64,000 bases of DNA from Curtobacterium sp. VKM Ac-2922 (GCF_022815645.1 NZ_JALGRO010000005.1:124001-188000), one strand, 5' to 3'; shown: positions 7,941-16,586, counted from the stretch's first letter. Numbers and translations: made by a program. Notes: generated by a model not told the origin, from the letters alone.

Positions 7941-9230
7941 ATGGCCGGAGCCAGACGAATCACGATCCGCGTCGTCCGCCTCCTCCTGGTCGTGGCACCG
8001 GCGCTGAGCGGGCGAGCGGGGCAGTTCGTCGCACTCGCGACCCTCGCGCTGGTCCTGTCGCCGGCGGGCTACGGCAGGTTCGTGGCGATGCAGACCCTGC
8101 TGCTCGGAGTCGCCAGCGTCCTCGGGTCGACGACGAGCGCGATGACCAACGCGGCGGCTGCCAGGACGACCCAGCGACGCTCGACCGACCTGCTCCCACT
8201 CGTCCGCGTCCTCGTGCTCGCTCGGTGGCGGACCTTCCTCGTCAATGCCTGCTGCGCTGCGGTGGTCCTCCCGATCGGCGTCGCAGCCCTCGGCCTGGGG
8301 CTGCGCAGCGATGAGATCGTCGCCCTGATCGTGCTCGGTGCCCTCAGCGGCGTGCTGCCGGTGGCCGAGGGGATCACCGCGGTCGTCGTCGGGCGCGGCA
8401 AGCCCCTCGTCGGATCGGTGGTGGACGCGGGTCGCGCTGTCGGATCGAGCGCGGGTGCCTTCGTCGGCGCCGTCGTCCTCGGGCCGATCGGCGGCGTCGC
8501 CGGGATGCTCGTGCTGGACGTCGTCGGAGTGCTCGGCGTGCTCGTCGCCCTGCGGGTGATGCCCCGGCCGACCGGATCCGATGTGCTCGTCGTCGACCGC
8601 GAGCACGACCACGACCTCCGCTCCGGTGGCGTCGTGGCCGGGATCAGCGCGAACGTCCTCGGGCAGATCGCGAACTGGGCGGTCCTGTGGGGGATCAGCG
8701 CCGTCGGTGGCGCGGTCGGACTCGGTGTCTACGGTGTTGCGAGCCGCTTCGCGTCGGTCACGACCGTCGCACCGGTCGTCCTGGGGCGGGCTGTCGTCGG
8801 CGAGCTGGCCGCCCCCCGGCCCGGCCAGAACCACTGGACCGCGCGGTCCTACGTCACCGTCGTGACGGTCCTGTCGGTCGTCTCGTCCGCGGCTGCACTG
8901 GCGCTGCTCGTGTTCGTGTTCCCCGGACTCGTCCGCTCCTACGACGGCCTCGTCGCCGTCACCGTGGCGGTCCTGGTCGCCGCATGTCTGCGGGCCGTGC
9001 TCATCAGCGTCGGCAACGTGTGTGTCGCACGGCGCCGTTGGGGAACCTGGGTGAGCGCGGACGTCGCCGCGATGCTCACGGTGCTCGGCGGCCTCGTGGT
9101 GTGCGCTGCCACCGGGGGAGACGTCGTCCAGATCGTCGTGGTCGCCGCTGCGGGATCCGCGGTCGGCGTGGCCGTCAGGCTGGTGGGCCTCGCTCGCCCC
9201 GCTCGGCGAGCCGCTGGGAGCCTCGCATGA
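7941..9230 (+). CDS. Polysaccharide flippase (Wzx-like)
   Basis: 429-residue polytopic membrane protein with about 12 hydrophobic segments, in the MATE/Wzx fold class. Such flippases move the undecaprenyl-linked repeat unit across the membrane. Sequence support: the start ITIRVVRLLLVVAPALSGRAGQFVALATLALVLSPAGYGRFVAMQTLL is typical of polysaccharide biosynthesis membrane proteins (YGRFVAMQTL resembles the conserved YG-F motif of the family), and repeated GXXG helices follow. The ATG at 7941 is preceded by GGAGACG. It is followed with ATGA overlap by the polymerase-like gene and then a glycosyltransferase. Assignment rests on topology and context; sequence conservation in Wzx proteins is low. 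Confidence 0.78.
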   Translation: MAGARRITIRVVRLLLVVAPALSGRAGQFVALATLALVLSPAGYGRFVAMQTLLLGVASVLGSTTSAMTNAAAARTTQRRSTDLLPLVRVLVLARWRTFLVNACCAAVVLPIGVAALGLGLRSDEIVALIVLGALSGVLPVAEGITAVVVGRGKPLVGSVVDAGRAVGSSAGAFVGAVVLGPIGGVAGMLVLDVVGVLGVLVALRVMPRPTGSDVLVVDREHDHDLRSGGVVAGISANVLGQIANWAVLWGISAVGGAVGLGVYGVASRFASVTTVAPVVLGRAVVGELAAPRPGQNHWTARSYVTVVTVLSVVSSAAALALLVFVFPGLVRSYDGLVAVTVAVLVAACLRAVLISVGNVCVARRRWGTWVSADVAAMLTVLGGLVVCAATGGDVVQIVVVAAAGSAVGVAVRLVGLARPARRAAGSLA

Positions 9231-10684
9231 CGCGCGCACCGATCCCCGCTCCCGTCGTGGCGAGTCGACGGGTGATCCACTGGGCCATCCGTGCCGTTGC
9301 GCTGAGCGCCGTGCTGGCGTCACTGGTCATCGCCGCGACGACCGGGGGAGACGCGGGCGTCCTGACCCTGCCGGTCCTGGTCGAAGCCGTCCTGGTCGTC
9401 GTCGCGCTCGAGGTCGCTCGTGCGTCTCGCGAGGAACTGCGTGTCGACGCACTGACCCTCTTCACCGCGTGGGAGACGATGCGCGGCTGTGTCACGCCCG
9501 TGATCATCCAGTACCTCGGCAACGGGAACGCGTTCTACTACCGCCTGGGGACCTACGCCGACACGGAGCTCGTGCTCTGGCTGGCGGTCCTGTTCTTCGT
9601 CGTCGTGATCGCCACGCGCCTGTCGGCGTCGATCGTCGGTTCGGCCGCCCGGGGCTCCGATCCGGTCGCGCTCCGCGTCTCCGGACTCGGCGCCTCCCGC
9701 ATCTCGAGCTGGGTGCTCATCGGCCTGGGGGCAGTCGGGCTCGTCATCCGGTTCCCGTCGCCCGGGGCCGTCACCGGGTTCCTGTCCGGCGCGATCGAAC
9801 AGCTCCAGGGCACCGGCGAGGGCGCGAGCTCCGGGATCCCGTTGATCGGCATGGTGCTCCGGCCGATGCTGTTCGTCGGCCTGGTCCTGCTCGCGCGCGA
9901 CCGTCGGCGAGCCGGGCGTTCGGTCCTCCCCGTCGTTCCGTTCCTCGTCGTTGCGGTCGTCTTCGGGCTGGCGTCGTACGGGCTCAACCGTGCAACGGTC
10001 GCCTACGCGATCATCGGGATGGTCTTCGTCTTCGCCGAGCGTGCGGCCGGGGCGCTCCGGGGACGACACCTCGCCGGCCTGCTGGGCCTGCTGACCGCGT
10101 TCTTCGTGCTCGTCGGCACGCTGCGTTCCAGCCTGTGGGTGACCCGCACCGGGCTCGACGCGCCCACCCTGCAGCTCGTCCCGGTCCTGCAGTCCGTGAT
10201 CCCGTACTTCGGCACCCCGATGCAACTCGCCGCAGCGATACCGCCGGTCCGGGTCTCGGACCCCTTCGGGATGACGAGCTTCGTCCTGTCGGTGCTGTCT
10301 CCGATCCCGGGCGCCCCCGATGCGGCCCGGACCGCCTCGAGCACCGCCCTGTACAACAACATCGTCTACCACAGCTTCGTCGGCAAGGACCAGCTCCTGC
10401 CGACGTGGTTCGAGGGCTTCCTGTGCTTCGGCGTGATCGGTGTGATCGGGTGCGGGCTCGTCGTCGGGGTGCTCTTGGCCGTCAGCGACCTGTGGCGTCG
10501 GCGGACCTCGACCGTGCTCGGTTCCTACGCTGCGGCGCTGTTCGTCCTGTGGGTCGCGCAGGCCGGCGTCACGTCCTTCAACGTCATCGAGCAGAACGTC
10601 ATCTACTTCATCGTCCCACCACTGGCGCTGTCCGCCGGAGCCGCGCTCTGGCCAGGACGCCGATCTGAAAGGCAGCTCGCATGA
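9227..10684 (+). CDS. O-antigen/EPS polymerase-like membrane protein (Wzy-like)
   Basis: 485-residue protein with roughly 10-12 membrane segments. A larger loop around residues 310-390 contains SVIPYFGTPMQLAAAIPPV and TALYNNIVYHSF. Position between flippase and glycosyltransferase, size and topology fit the polymerase that links repeat units on the outer membrane face. Wzy proteins have little conserved sequence, so this is context-based. The start ATG 9227 overlaps the flippase stop, and its own stop overlaps the next start (10681), so flippase, polymerase and glycosyltransferase are translationally coupled. The C-terminal FNVIEQNVIYFIVPPLAL segment is hydrophobic. Confidence 0.68.
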   Translation: MTRAPIPAPVVASRRVIHWAIRAVALSAVLASLVIAATTGGDAGVLTLPVLVEAVLVVVALEVARASREELRVDALTLFTAWETMRGCVTPVIIQYLGNGNAFYYRLGTYADTELVLWLAVLFFVVVIATRLSASIVGSAARGSDPVALRVSGLGASRISSWVLIGLGAVGLVIRFPSPGAVTGFLSGAIEQLQGTGEGASSGIPLIGMVLRPMLFVGLVLLARDRRRAGRSVLPVVPFLVVAVVFGLASYGLNRATVAYAIIGMVFVFAERAAGALRGRHLAGLLGLLTAFFVLVGTLRSSLWVTRTGLDAPTLQLVPVLQSVIPYFGTPMQLAAAIPPVRVSDPFGMTSFVLSVLSPIPGAPDAARTASSTALYNNIVYHSFVGKDQLLPTWFEGFLCFGVIGVIGCGLVVGVLLAVSDLWRRRTSTVLGSYAAALFVLWVAQAGVTSFNVIEQNVIYFIVPPLALSAGAALWPGRRSERQLA

Positions 10685-11670
10685 AGATCCTCATGCTCTC
10701 CGGCATCTTCGCCCAGTCCGATGCGTACCGTGCGTCCCACATGGCGGAGACCCCGGACAGCCTCCTCGCTGACGCGCTCGCCGACGCCGGGGTCGACATC
10801 ACCACGGCGGCTCCGACCTTCCGCGGCGACTGGGCGTCCTTCGACGTCGTGCACCTGAACCACCTCACCAACGCTTGTCTGCGGTCGATCGTCGAGCCAC
10901 GGACGCGTGTCGTGTTCACCCACCACACGAGCGGGTGGAAGCCGTGGCACCACCGGATGGTCCGGAACGCGACCGAACGGCGGGCTGACCGTGTCGTCGT
11001 CTTCACGGACGACGAGCGGCGTCGCCTGGGCCGGCGTGTCCCGGACCGGAAGATCGAGGTCATCCGCAGTGCCCTCGCGGTCGAGCGGTTCACCACGACG
11101 ACGCGGGCCCGACCGCGGCCCGGGCAGGTCTGGGACCTGCTCTACGTCGGTCAGCTGGTCGAGTTCAAGCGCGTGCACCTGGCGCTCGAACTCCTTCGTC
11201 GGCTCCGCGACGCCGGACAACCGGCTCGGCTGCGGATCATCTCGCACCGCGAGACGCTCCGTCCCGAGCTCGAGACCGCGGCTCGGCGTCTCGGGGTCCA
11301 CGAGGACGTCCACTACCTCGGCACACGCACCCGCGACGAGATCGGCACCGAGATGGCGTCGTCGCACTTCCTCGTGTTGCCCTCGCATCGCGAAGCGCTC
11401 TCCACCGTGACCAGCGAGGCGGCCGTGTCGGGGCTGCCGGTCCTGCTGTTCGACGTGAGCGGTGCGGACGAACAGGTCCCACCAGGGTGGGAACTCCCAC
11501 CGATCCACGACACGACGCGGTGGTCGGACCTGGCGCTCCGCCGCATGGCCGACTACGAGCGCGTCGCTGCGGCGTGGGCGGCCAACGCCCCGACCGTTCG
11601 CGGGCGCCTGTCCATCGACAGGGCGGTCGCCGAACACGTCGACATGTACCGACGCATCCTCACGCGCTGA
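10681..11670 (+). CDS. GT4-type glycosyltransferase
   Basis: 329-residue GT-B enzyme. It begins MKILMLSGIFAQSDAYR and has WDLLYVGQLVEFKRVHLALELLRRL marking the start of the donor domain near residue 155. HYLGTRTRDEIGTEMASSHFLVLPSHREALSTVTSEAAVSGLPVLLFD carries the EX7E-like family 4 signature (E-A-L-S-x-V-x-x-E-A). The start ATG overlaps the upstream stop (ATGA). It probably adds a sugar in repeat-unit assembly. With the GT2 gene and the other GT4 gene there are three transferases besides the initiating enzyme, so a repeat unit of about four sugars is the simplest model. Confidence 0.87.
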   Translation: MKILMLSGIFAQSDAYRASHMAETPDSLLADALADAGVDITTAAPTFRGDWASFDVVHLNHLTNACLRSIVEPRTRVVFTHHTSGWKPWHHRMVRNATERRADRVVVFTDDERRRLGRRVPDRKIEVIRSALAVERFTTTTRARPRPGQVWDLLYVGQLVEFKRVHLALELLRRLRDAGQPARLRIISHRETLRPELETAARRLGVHEDVHYLGTRTRDEIGTEMASSHFLVLPSHREALSTVTSEAAVSGLPVLLFDVSGADEQVPPGWELPPIHDTTRWSDLALRRMADYERVAAAWAANAPTVRGRLSIDRAVAEHVDMYRRILTR

Positions 11671-11724
11671 TCGCGCCGCAACTCCTCACCTCCCCGCATC
11701 CCCACTGACCTCGAGAAGGACCCG

Positions 11725-13152
11725 ATGGACTTCCACCTGCTCATGACCCTGCTGCGCCGCGGCTGGCTGATCATCCTCGTCGCGACGCTCGCCGGCATCG
11801 GCGCTGGCGCCGCGCTCGTCGCCACCACCACGCCGCAGTACCGGGCATCCACGTCGCTGTACGTGTCGGTGAAGGGTGGCAACACCTCGACCGACCTGGT
11901 GCAGGGCGGCAGCGCTGCCGAACAGAAGGTGCAGACGTTCGCCAGCGTGGCCCGGAGCGCGCTCGTCCTGCAGCCGGTGATCGACGAGCTCGGGCTCCAC
12001 ACCGGCGTGGTGGATCTCGCACGGCAGGTCGAGGCACAGTCGCCGATCGACAGCGTGCTCGTCACGATCGCCGTGACGGACACCTCCGCCGAACGTTCTG
12101 CGGCCATCGCGAACGCCGTGGCCGCCCAGCTCCGCCACGTGGTCACGGACCGCTTGGAGAAGCCCGACCCCCAGGGCCAGAGCCCGTTCGCCATCGAGAC
12201 GATCCAGCCGGCGATCGCGCCGAGCACGCCGGCATCTCCGCGTCTGCTCGTGAACCTCGTCGGGGGCGGCGCCGTGGGACTCCTCGCCGGACTCGCGATC
12301 GCAGCGCTCCGACTGACGCTCGACGTCCGGCTCCGTGACCGTGACGAAGTCGAACGCATCGCCAGTGCGCCGGTGATCGGGTCGATCGCATTCGATCGTG
12401 GTGTCCGCGAGCAGCCGCTCGTCGTGCACGCCCACGGCGCGGACCCGCGCGCCGAGGAGTTCCGCCGCCTCCGGACCAACCTGCAGTTCCTCGAGGCCGG
12501 TCGTGCGACGAAGAGCTTCCTCGTCACGTCGTCGGTGGCCAACGAGGGCAAGAGCACGACGGCTGCCAACCTGGCGATCTCGCTCGCCCAGAACGGTGCC
12601 CGAGTCGCCCTGGTGGACGCGGATCTCCGCCGTCCGCGCATCGCGTCGCTCATGGGCCTCGAGGGGCAGGCCGGACTGTCCGACGTCCTTATCGGACGGG
12701 TCGAGCTCGAAGACGCCCTGCAGCCGTGGGGTCGCGACGACCTCGTCATGCTGCCGTCGGGCCAGATCCCCCCGAACCCGGCGGAACTGCTCGGCACCCT
12801 CGGCATGAAGGCCGTCCTGCACGAGCTGGAAGAGGCCTTCGACATCGTCATCATCGATGCACCGCCGATGCTGCCCGTGACCGACGCGGCCATCCTGGGT
12901 CGCGTCGTCGGAGGGACACTGTTGGTGGCCTCCATGGCCGGGACCTCGCGGAAGCACCTCGCGCGAGCCGCTGCGTCACTCCGCGACTCCGGCGTCGAGC
13001 CGATCGGGTCCATCCTGACCATGGTCCGCACCGTGCGCGCCGATCGCCAGCTCTACACCTACGAGCAGCGTGCGGGTACCGCGGCCGATGCCGCGTCCGA
13101 GACGCTCGCCGGGCGGCATTCGGACCCAGCCGCGCCGGTGGTCACCCGCTGA
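11725..13152 (+). CDS. Polysaccharide co-polymerase with BY-kinase domain (Wzz/CpsCD-like)
   Basis: 475 residues. Residues 1-190 form a Wzz-type chain-length domain with two membrane segments (GWLIILVATLAGIGAGAALV near the N-terminus and LVGGGAVGLLAGLAIAAL near residue 180). Residues 230-450 form a bacterial tyrosine-kinase ATPase domain: Walker A SVANEGKSTTAANLA, Walker A' ALVDADLRRPRI and Walker B DIVIIDAPPM. It regulates chain length and export through cyclic autophosphorylation. The C-terminal tail has only two Tyr (LYTYEQ) rather than the usual Tyr cluster, so autophosphorylation may be reduced or placed elsewhere. GAGAAGGA precedes the ATG. Last gene of the locus; no cognate phosphatase gene is nearby. 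Confidence 0.9.
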   Translation: MDFHLLMTLLRRGWLIILVATLAGIGAGAALVATTTPQYRASTSLYVSVKGGNTSTDLVQGGSAAEQKVQTFASVARSALVLQPVIDELGLHTGVVDLARQVEAQSPIDSVLVTIAVTDTSAERSAAIANAVAAQLRHVVTDRLEKPDPQGQSPFAIETIQPAIAPSTPASPRLLVNLVGGGAVGLLAGLAIAALRLTLDVRLRDRDEVERIASAPVIGSIAFDRGVREQPLVVHAHGADPRAEEFRRLRTNLQFLEAGRATKSFLVTSSVANEGKSTTAANLAISLAQNGARVALVDADLRRPRIASLMGLEGQAGLSDVLIGRVELEDALQPWGRDDLVMLPSGQIPPNPAELLGTLGMKAVLHELEEAFDIVIIDAPPMLPVTDAAILGRVVGGTLLVASMAGTSRKHLARAAASLRDSGVEPIGSILTMVRTVRADRQLYTYEQRAGTAADAASETLAGRHSDPAAPVVTR

Positions 13153-13170
13153 CCTGAGCGGATCCGGAAC

Positions 13171-13222
13171 GAGCGATGCCTCGAGCCCCACGTCTCCGGA
13201 CGTGGGGCTCGAGGCATCGCTC
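13171..13222. terminator. Terminator after the polysaccharide locus
   Basis: A perfect 22-bp stem (13171-13192 with 13201-13222) closes an 8-nt centre, 18 bp after the BY-kinase stop. It marks the downstream end of the rightward polysaccharide transcription unit. Confidence 0.85.
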
Positions 13223-13626
13223 TTGTGTGGCTGGAGCCGTTGCATGTCCGGAGGCCCCCCGACCGGAAGGGCGAGCAGGAAACGCACACGTCATGAGCGG
13301 CACCACCGTCGGTGCCGTCGTCACGGACGCGGGTGCCGCCCCAGGCCAGCGCCCGACAGCACCGCAGCGGGCCCGGCGGACGGGGTCCGTTGCGGTGACG
13401 GGTCTTCGGGACAACAGGGCGAGCGTCGCCACCCGTCGACCTGATCGTCCGGCAGCGTCGCCGGCAAGGAGGCCCGGGGCAGGTTCCATCCGTCCGGCCT
13501 GACCCCGTCGTCGCGACCGACCGGCTCGCCCCGAGTGGCGTGGGGAACGCCGACACCGGCGCTGGCGGGCCTCGGACCGGTCGCGTTCCGCTGCGAGCGC
13601 GACCCGGCGGTGCACGACGAAAACGC
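13223..13626. other. 404-bp stretch with no gene recognised
   Basis: Between the two terminators. Open frames cross it on both strands, but their translations are Arg/Pro/Gly-rich shadows without a credible start or domain. CATGAGCGGCACC near 13292 is the only start-like signal and opens no protein-like frame. I see no hairpin, RNA motif or repeat here. Confidence 0.55.
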
Positions 13627-13658
13627 CGATCGCCCCCGGCATGGGCCGGGGGCGATCG
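13627..13658 (-). terminator. Terminator of the DUF3060 lipoprotein gene
   Basis: A 14-bp perfect stem (CGATCGCCCCCGGC with its complement, 4-nt loop ATGG) lies about 50 bp downstream of the leftward gene ending at 13708. On the minus strand it is followed by GCGTTTTCG, one of the few hairpins here with a T-run. Confidence 0.82.
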
Positions 13659-13707
13659 ACGTTCCGCGCGGTGGAGACGCGCGCTCAGGACCGCGTGTTC
13701 GCGGTCG

Positions 13708-14145
13708 TCAGTGCTTCTGGGCGATGGGCAGGACCTTGTTCCCCGAGCCCATCTCGGTGTGCTTGGGCTCGTCGCCGTCGTAGTAGATGGTGTTGTCCGA
13801 GCCGACCGTGGTGATCGTGGTGGCAGCGGAGACCGTGATCGCGTTCTTGGAGCCCTCGACGGTCAGCTCGCGGGAGTCCCCGAGCGTCAGGGTGTTGCCC
13901 GACCCGAGGACGTCGACGAAGTCGCAGCCCGAGGCCTTGGTGGTCTTGTCGCTCGCGCCGATCGACTGCACCCCGTCGGCACAGGCGGAGTTGACCGAGG
14001 CCGGATCGGCCTTCGTGCTCGGCGTCGATGACGCGGATGGTGACGGCGTGCCGGACTTCGTGGTCGTGTTGTTGGTGGTGCAGCCCGTCAGGGCGAGGGC
14101 GGCGAGGGCCGTCGCGGTGGCTGCGATCAGGATGCGCTTCTTCAT
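13708..14145 (-). CDS. DUF3060-type lipoprotein
   Basis: 145-residue exported lipoprotein. Signal peptide MKKRILIAATATALAALALTGC ends in the lipobox LTGC with the lipidated Cys at about residue 22. A Thr/Ser/Pro-rich linker (residues 23-50) follows, then a small beta-rich domain with repeated G-(S/D)-x-N-T/A strands: VLGSGNTLTLGDSRELTVEGSKNAITVSAATTITTVGSDNTIYYDGDEP. That pattern is the DUF3060 family, short parallel-beta repeats of unknown function in actinobacterial envelopes. ATG 14145 is preceded by GGAGAG. It lies downstream of the Ig-repeat surface protein on the same strand, separated by two hairpins, so it is probably transcribed on its own. Confidence 0.83.
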   Translation of the reverse strand: MKKRILIAATATALAALALTGCTTNNTTTKSGTPSPSASSTPSTKADPASVNSACADGVQSIGASDKTTKASGCDFVDVLGSGNTLTLGDSRELTVEGSKNAITVSAATTITTVGSDNTIYYDGDEPKHTEMGSGNKVLPIAQKH

Positions 14146-14195
14146 GGTGCTCTCCGGGTTGCGGGTCGTTCTGGTCGGTGGTGGTCGTGCTGCAG

Positions 14196-14225
14196 GCGCC
14201 GTCCTGGAAAGGACCAGGACGGCGC
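14196..14225. terminator. Second hairpin between surface protein and lipoprotein genes
   Basis: A 12-bp perfect stem (GCGCCGTCCTGG, loop AAAGGA) lies 50 bp upstream of the lipoprotein start on the minus strand. It may be a second terminator for the upstream gene or a leader hairpin for the lipoprotein mRNA. Confidence 0.55.
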
Positions 14226-14262
14226 AGTGCGGTTTGGTGTGGCGCGGTGTGGCGCGGTGTCG

Positions 14263-14294
14263 AGCCGGGCGGTCACGGTCGCGACCGCCCGGCT
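14263..14294 (-). terminator. Terminator of Ig-repeat surface protein
   Basis: A 12-bp stem (AGCCGGGCGGTC with GACCGCCCGGCT, 8-nt loop) begins 10 bp after the stop of the leftward gene ending at 14304. Confidence 0.75.
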
Positions 14295-14303
14295 CTGGTG
14301 GCG

Positions 14304-16457
14304 TCAGTTCAGGCTGAGCGACTTCGTGTCGGTCATGCCGTCGCCGTCGGCCTGGTCGATCGTGATGTCGTAGTGACCGGAACCGATCGTCTTCTTGAGC
14401 GACCAGTGCCCGTCGTTCTGCACGACGACCGAGGGCGAGACGCTGGTGAAGTTGGTCACCTTGAGCGTCACCGTGCGGCCCGGGGTGCCGGTGCCGGTGA
14501 ACTCGACCCATTCGCCCTTGTAGCCCGTGGTGTTCGTCTTCGGCGAGGTGACGTCGAAGGGCAGGACGACCGGCGCGTTGGCCGGGTTGATGGTCAGCGA
14601 CTTGCTGCCGTTGGCCGTCGCGCCGTCCTTCTGGGTGACGGTGATCTTGTACTCGCCGGTGCCGGTGTGCTTGTTGACGGACCAGGTGCCGTCGTTCTTG
14701 ACGGTGGTGGTGACGTCGACGCTCTGGAAGTTGTCGACGTGGATGGTGACCTGCTGGCCGGCCGAGCCCTTGCCCGAGAAGGTGGTGTCCTCGCCCTTGT
14801 GGTCCGAACCGTCGACCGGTGCGTCGACCGAGAACGGGTTGTTGATCGGCGCGGCGGACGGGTTGACGGTCAGCGACTTGCTGCCGTTGGCCGTTGCGCC
14901 GTTCTTCTGGGTGACGGTGAGCTTGTACTCGCCGACACCGGTGTGCTTGACGACGGACCAGGTGCCGTTGTTCTTGACGGTGGTGGTGACGTCGACGCTC
15001 GGGAAGTTGTCGACGTGGACCGTGACCTGCTGGCCAGCCGAGCCCTTGCCGGAGAAGACGGTGTCCTCGCCCTTGTGGTCGGAGCCGTCCATCGGTGCGT
15101 CGACCGAGAACGGGTTGTTGATCGGCGCAGCGGACGGGTTGATGGTCAGCGACTTGCTGCCGTTGGCCGTGCCGTTGTCGGTCTGGGTGATGGTGAACTT
15201 GTACTCGCCGGTGCCGGTGTACTTGTTCACGTCCCAGGTGCCGTCCTGCTTCACCGTGGTGGTGACGTCCGCGGTCGCGAAGTTGTCGACGTGCAGGGTG
15301 ATCTTCTGGCCAGCCGAGCCCTTGCCCGAGAAGCGCGTGTTCTCGCCCTTGTGCTCGGAGCCGTCGATCGGTGCGTCGACGGAGAACGGGTTGTTCACTC
15401 CCGAGTTGTCTGCGGTGATGGTGACCGGCGACTTGCCGGTGACCGTGAAGTCGCCTGCGTTCGTCTTGCCCGACGCCGTGAAGTCGAGGTCCTGCTGGTC
15501 GTCCTTCGCATTGGCGGGCGCGGCAACGTTCACCTTCCACTGCAGCTCGCTGCCGGCGGCGATCTTCGCGCCGTCGACGTCGGTGATCGTGCCGCGGAAC
15601 AGGGAGCCGCTCGCCATGACCGAGCCCGACACGGTGAAGGTCTTGTCGTCTGACCAGGCGTCGCTGGCCGACGCACGGTACTTGCCCGTCAGCGTGGTCT
15701 GCCCGGCGGTGAAGGTGGTGCCGGACGGGGCCTTCGCCTCGACGGTGGTGTTCGTCAGCTTCGTCACCGCGGCATCGGCCTTCATGCCGAACGCGACGTC
15801 CTGCTGCTCGCCGGCCTTGATCGTCGCTGACGAGGCGACGCCCTGGGCGTTGAACCCGCCGTTCTGCTGCTGGCTTCCGGCCAGGGACGCGAAGGAGGGG
15901 TCGTCGATCGACGCCTGCTTCAGAGCGACGCGCGACTCCGAGTTGTACTGGTACTTGAAGTCCGGGTCGACTCCAAGGGCGAGACCGTTTGTCATAATGT
16001 TCACGAGGGTGCCGTTGGCGTTGAGCCCCCACCCGTAGGCAGCACCCACGGAGGCGTCCGCGCAGACGCTTTCCGTGGAGCTGGCGCTGCCCATGGTCAC
16101 ATAAGGCGTGCTGAACTTTAGTGCCCAGTAACACTGGTTGTGGGCCTCGTTCATCATGGCGTAGCGACCCTTGGTCACTTCGATCAAGTCGACGTACGTG
16201 AGCGACCCGTCCGAAGGGAGCTCGTAGAACTTCTTCGAGTACATGAGCTGCGTTCCATCGGGTGCCGTATAAGGCACCGGGTGCGGTGCGATGAAGGTCC
16301 CATCGCTCAGCTCGAATGCCAGGGGCATGTGCTTGACGACGGGCGGAAGGTCGGCGGCATCGGCGGCCGGGCCGAAGGCCATGCCACTCAGGACGGTCGC
16401 CGTGATGAGGGCACTCGCGCCCAGCACCTTCGGCAGTCGGTTCTTGGTGATCTTCAT
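14304..16457 (-). CDS. Secreted Ig-like tandem-repeat protein
   Basis: 717 residues. A Sec signal peptide (KITKNRLPKVLGASALIT... ending AADAADLPP, cleavage near residue 34) precedes an N-terminal region (35-220) with no family I recognise, holding two Cys (NQCYWAL, SVCADAS). A linker domain follows (220-370), then four Ig-like repeats of 92 residues to the C-terminus. The repeats share NNPFSVDAPxDGSxHKGExTxFSG, VHVDNF and SKSLTxNP. No LPxTG, membrane anchor or wall-binding motif follows the last repeat (ending TDTKSLSLN), so it is probably released or held non-covalently. The start MKI at 16457 gives a clean signal peptide; longer in-frame starts add residues without one. An adhesin or matrix role beside the EPS locus is inference. 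Confidence 0.85.
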   Translation of the reverse strand: MKITKNRLPKVLGASALITATVLSGMAFGPAADAADLPPVVKHMPLAFELSDGTFIAPHPVPYTAPDGTQLMYSKKFYELPSDGSLTYVDLIEVTKGRYAMMNEAHNQCYWALKFSTPYVTMGSASSTESVCADASVGAAYGWGLNANGTLVNIMTNGLALGVDPDFKYQYNSESRVALKQASIDDPSFASLAGSQQQNGGFNAQGVASSATIKAGEQQDVAFGMKADAAVTKLTNTTVEAKAPSGTTFTAGQTTLTGKYRASASDAWSDDKTFTVSGSVMASGSLFRGTITDVDGAKIAAGSELQWKVNVAAPANAKDDQQDLDFTASGKTNAGDFTVTGKSPVTITADNSGVNNPFSVDAPIDGSEHKGENTRFSGKGSAGQKITLHVDNFATADVTTTVKQDGTWDVNKYTGTGEYKFTITQTDNGTANGSKSLTINPSAAPINNPFSVDAPMDGSDHKGEDTVFSGKGSAGQQVTVHVDNFPSVDVTTTVKNNGTWSVVKHTGVGEYKLTVTQKNGATANGSKSLTVNPSAAPINNPFSVDAPVDGSDHKGEDTTFSGKGSAGQQVTIHVDNFQSVDVTTTVKNDGTWSVNKHTGTGEYKITVTQKDGATANGSKSLTINPANAPVVLPFDVTSPKTNTTGYKGEWVEFTGTGTPGRTVTLKVTNFTSVSPSVVVQNDGHWSLKKTIGSGHYDITIDQADGDGMTDTKSLSLN
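14545..15372. repeat. Three 276-bp in-frame tandem repeats
   Basis: Matching landmarks (GCGTCGAC, GTCAGCGACTTGCTG) recur every 276 bp at 14545/14821/15097, with a truncated fourth register beginning at 15373 and a diverged last unit at 14304-14544. Each encodes one 92-residue Ig-like domain. Units 2 and 3 are the most alike, so unequal crossover could change copy number without frameshift. Confidence 0.9.
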
Positions 16458-16518
16458 GAGGGGGTCTGATGCTCTCTCGTGATGTGGCCTCGAAACCGGG
16501 GCCAGGACAGGTGTATTC

Positions 16519-16527
16519 AACATATCA
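16519..16527 (-). promoter_or_regulatory. Extended -10 of Ig-repeat surface protein gene
   Basis: On the minus strand TGATATGTT is a TGN-TANNNT extended -10 inside a short AT-rich patch. The transcript would start near 16512 and carry a leader of about 55 nt before the ATG at 16457. It resembles the AT-rich promoter patches of the polysaccharide genes. Confidence 0.5.
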
Positions 16528-16567
16528 TGTGAAATGCCAGAACTCAAATACCGCTCCGACCTGGGAG

Positions 16568-16586
16568 TTGCGTCTGATCGACGCAA
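16568..16586. promoter_or_regulatory. Inverted repeat upstream of dnaK promoter
   Basis: TTGCGTC-TGATC-GACGCAA is a perfect 7-5-7 inverted repeat ending 17 bp before the -35 box of dnaK. It could be an extra operator or lie in the divergent promoter of the surface protein gene. No regulator is assigned. Confidence 0.35.

Noticed and set aside
13059-13642. Overlapping minus-strand frames in the gap after the BY-kinase
   Set aside because: No ribosome-binding site, Arg/Pro/Cys-rich translation and two strong terminators inside or beside them.
14545-15372. CRISPR array
   Set aside because: The repeats are 276 bp, contiguous and coding for Ig-like domains; there are no spacers and no cas genes in the window.
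13708-16134. Long minus-strand frame joining lipoprotein and surface-protein regions
   Set aside because: Only its last 145 codons are real (lipobox protein from 14145). The upstream part lies in a shifted frame of the Ig-repeat gene and is His/Arg/Gly-rich shadow.
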